From NCBI RefSeq assembly GCF_963662555.1, contig NZ_OY759719.1, forward strand, positions 950,985 through 1,014,984: a stretch of DNA of 64,000 nt, in the 5' to 3' direction. The stretch comes from Thiomicrorhabdus sp. GTDB taxonomy: Bacteria; Pseudomonadota; Gammaproteobacteria; Thiomicrospirales; Thiomicrospiraceae. The notes below the pieces were generated by a model, which worked only from the letters and a program-made list of their open reading frames with translations, was not told the DNA's origin and made no database searches. Position 1 is the stretch's first letter; every line of letters begins with the position of its first letter. Position numbers and translations under genes: made by a program. This document shows, one piece after another, positions 63,875 through 64,000 of this stretch.

Positions 63875-64000
63875 ATGTCAAAAATACCGCCTAAAAAAAC
63901 GCCGACCATTCTAGCGGAAAATATTGCTGCTCAGTCACGGATTTTTACTGTGCAATCACAAGAGATTGAATTCTCTAATGGAACGCAAGTGACCTATGAA
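63875..64000 (+). CDS. nudE: ADP-compounds hydrolase NudE (3' end outside window)
   Basis: The first 42 residues are visible (TPTILAENIAAQSRIFTV, then IEFSNGTQVTYE), matching the start of NudE, a Nudix enzyme that splits ADP-ribose, NADH and Ap3A. The Nudix box lies beyond the window. Its divergent neighbour yrfG supports the call. Confidence 0.82.
   Translation, partial: MSKIPPKKTPTILAENIAAQSRIFTVQSQEIEFSNGTQVTYE

Overview
The window is a stretch of low-GC chromosome with gammaproteobacterial character. Support comes from the rpsU-yqeY-dnaG-rpoD block followed by a tRNA-Ile2(CAT) gene (as with E. coli ileX near rpoD), the yrfG/nudE pair, a PatZ-type acyl-CoA ligase/GNAT fusion and an E. coli-like NrdB. 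Methylated-amine catabolism, copper handling and many c-di-GMP proteins suggest a marine or sediment bacterium, perhaps related to Thiomicrospira, Thiomicrorhabdus or Methylophaga. That placement is inference; no rRNA gene is present. No transposase, phage gene or CRISPR array was seen.

Layout: 0-4.6 kb holds c-di-GMP turnover proteins and a PhnD-like lipoprotein. 4.7-6.5 kb is purE/purK, split by a terminator-like hairpin. 6.5-9.9 kb is a two-gene segment (pldA and a leucine-rich-repeat kinase) between two copies of an inverted ~350-430 bp repeat element. 9.9-22 kb is mostly housekeeping (nnr, uppP, midA, folB, plsY, tsaD, rpsU, dnaG, rpoD, tRNA), with an orphan FliG-like pair at 13.7-14.7 kb. 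22-25.3 kb is a copLAB-like copper resistance operon. 25.5-33.8 kb holds an HDOD protein, an ArsR regulator, a CtpA protease, a DJ-1 protein and a binding-protein/porin/GGDEF-EAL operon.

33.8-36.1 kb is a bufferin-type (MNIO) RiPP cluster: a Tat-leader precursor with five EGKCG motifs, a DUF692 enzyme and a DUF2063 partner. Next come YihY, a FecCD/HmuV-like ABC pair without a binding protein, an ECF sigma factor with a DUF3379 anti-sigma factor, and a divergent lysine acetyltransferase/deacetylase pair. 44.7-56.5 kb is a trimethylamine catabolic island: tmm, dmm-type subunits, a cupin, a NarL-type two-component system with a PAS protein, and divergent tdm, amt and a 55-residue membrane protein. 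The set should convert TMA to TMAO, DMA and methylamine plus formaldehyde, with Amt taking up ammonium or methylammonium. The last 7.5 kb is nrdB, tpm, a thioredoxin-like protein, a spermidine-synthase-like protein, uup, yrfG and the start of nudE.

Across the whole window a 12-bp palindrome, ACCAGGCCTGGT, occurs ten times perfectly and about eight times nearly so, between and inside genes. It also sits at the ends of the inverted repeat element, whose hairpin arms differ between copies by compensatory changes.
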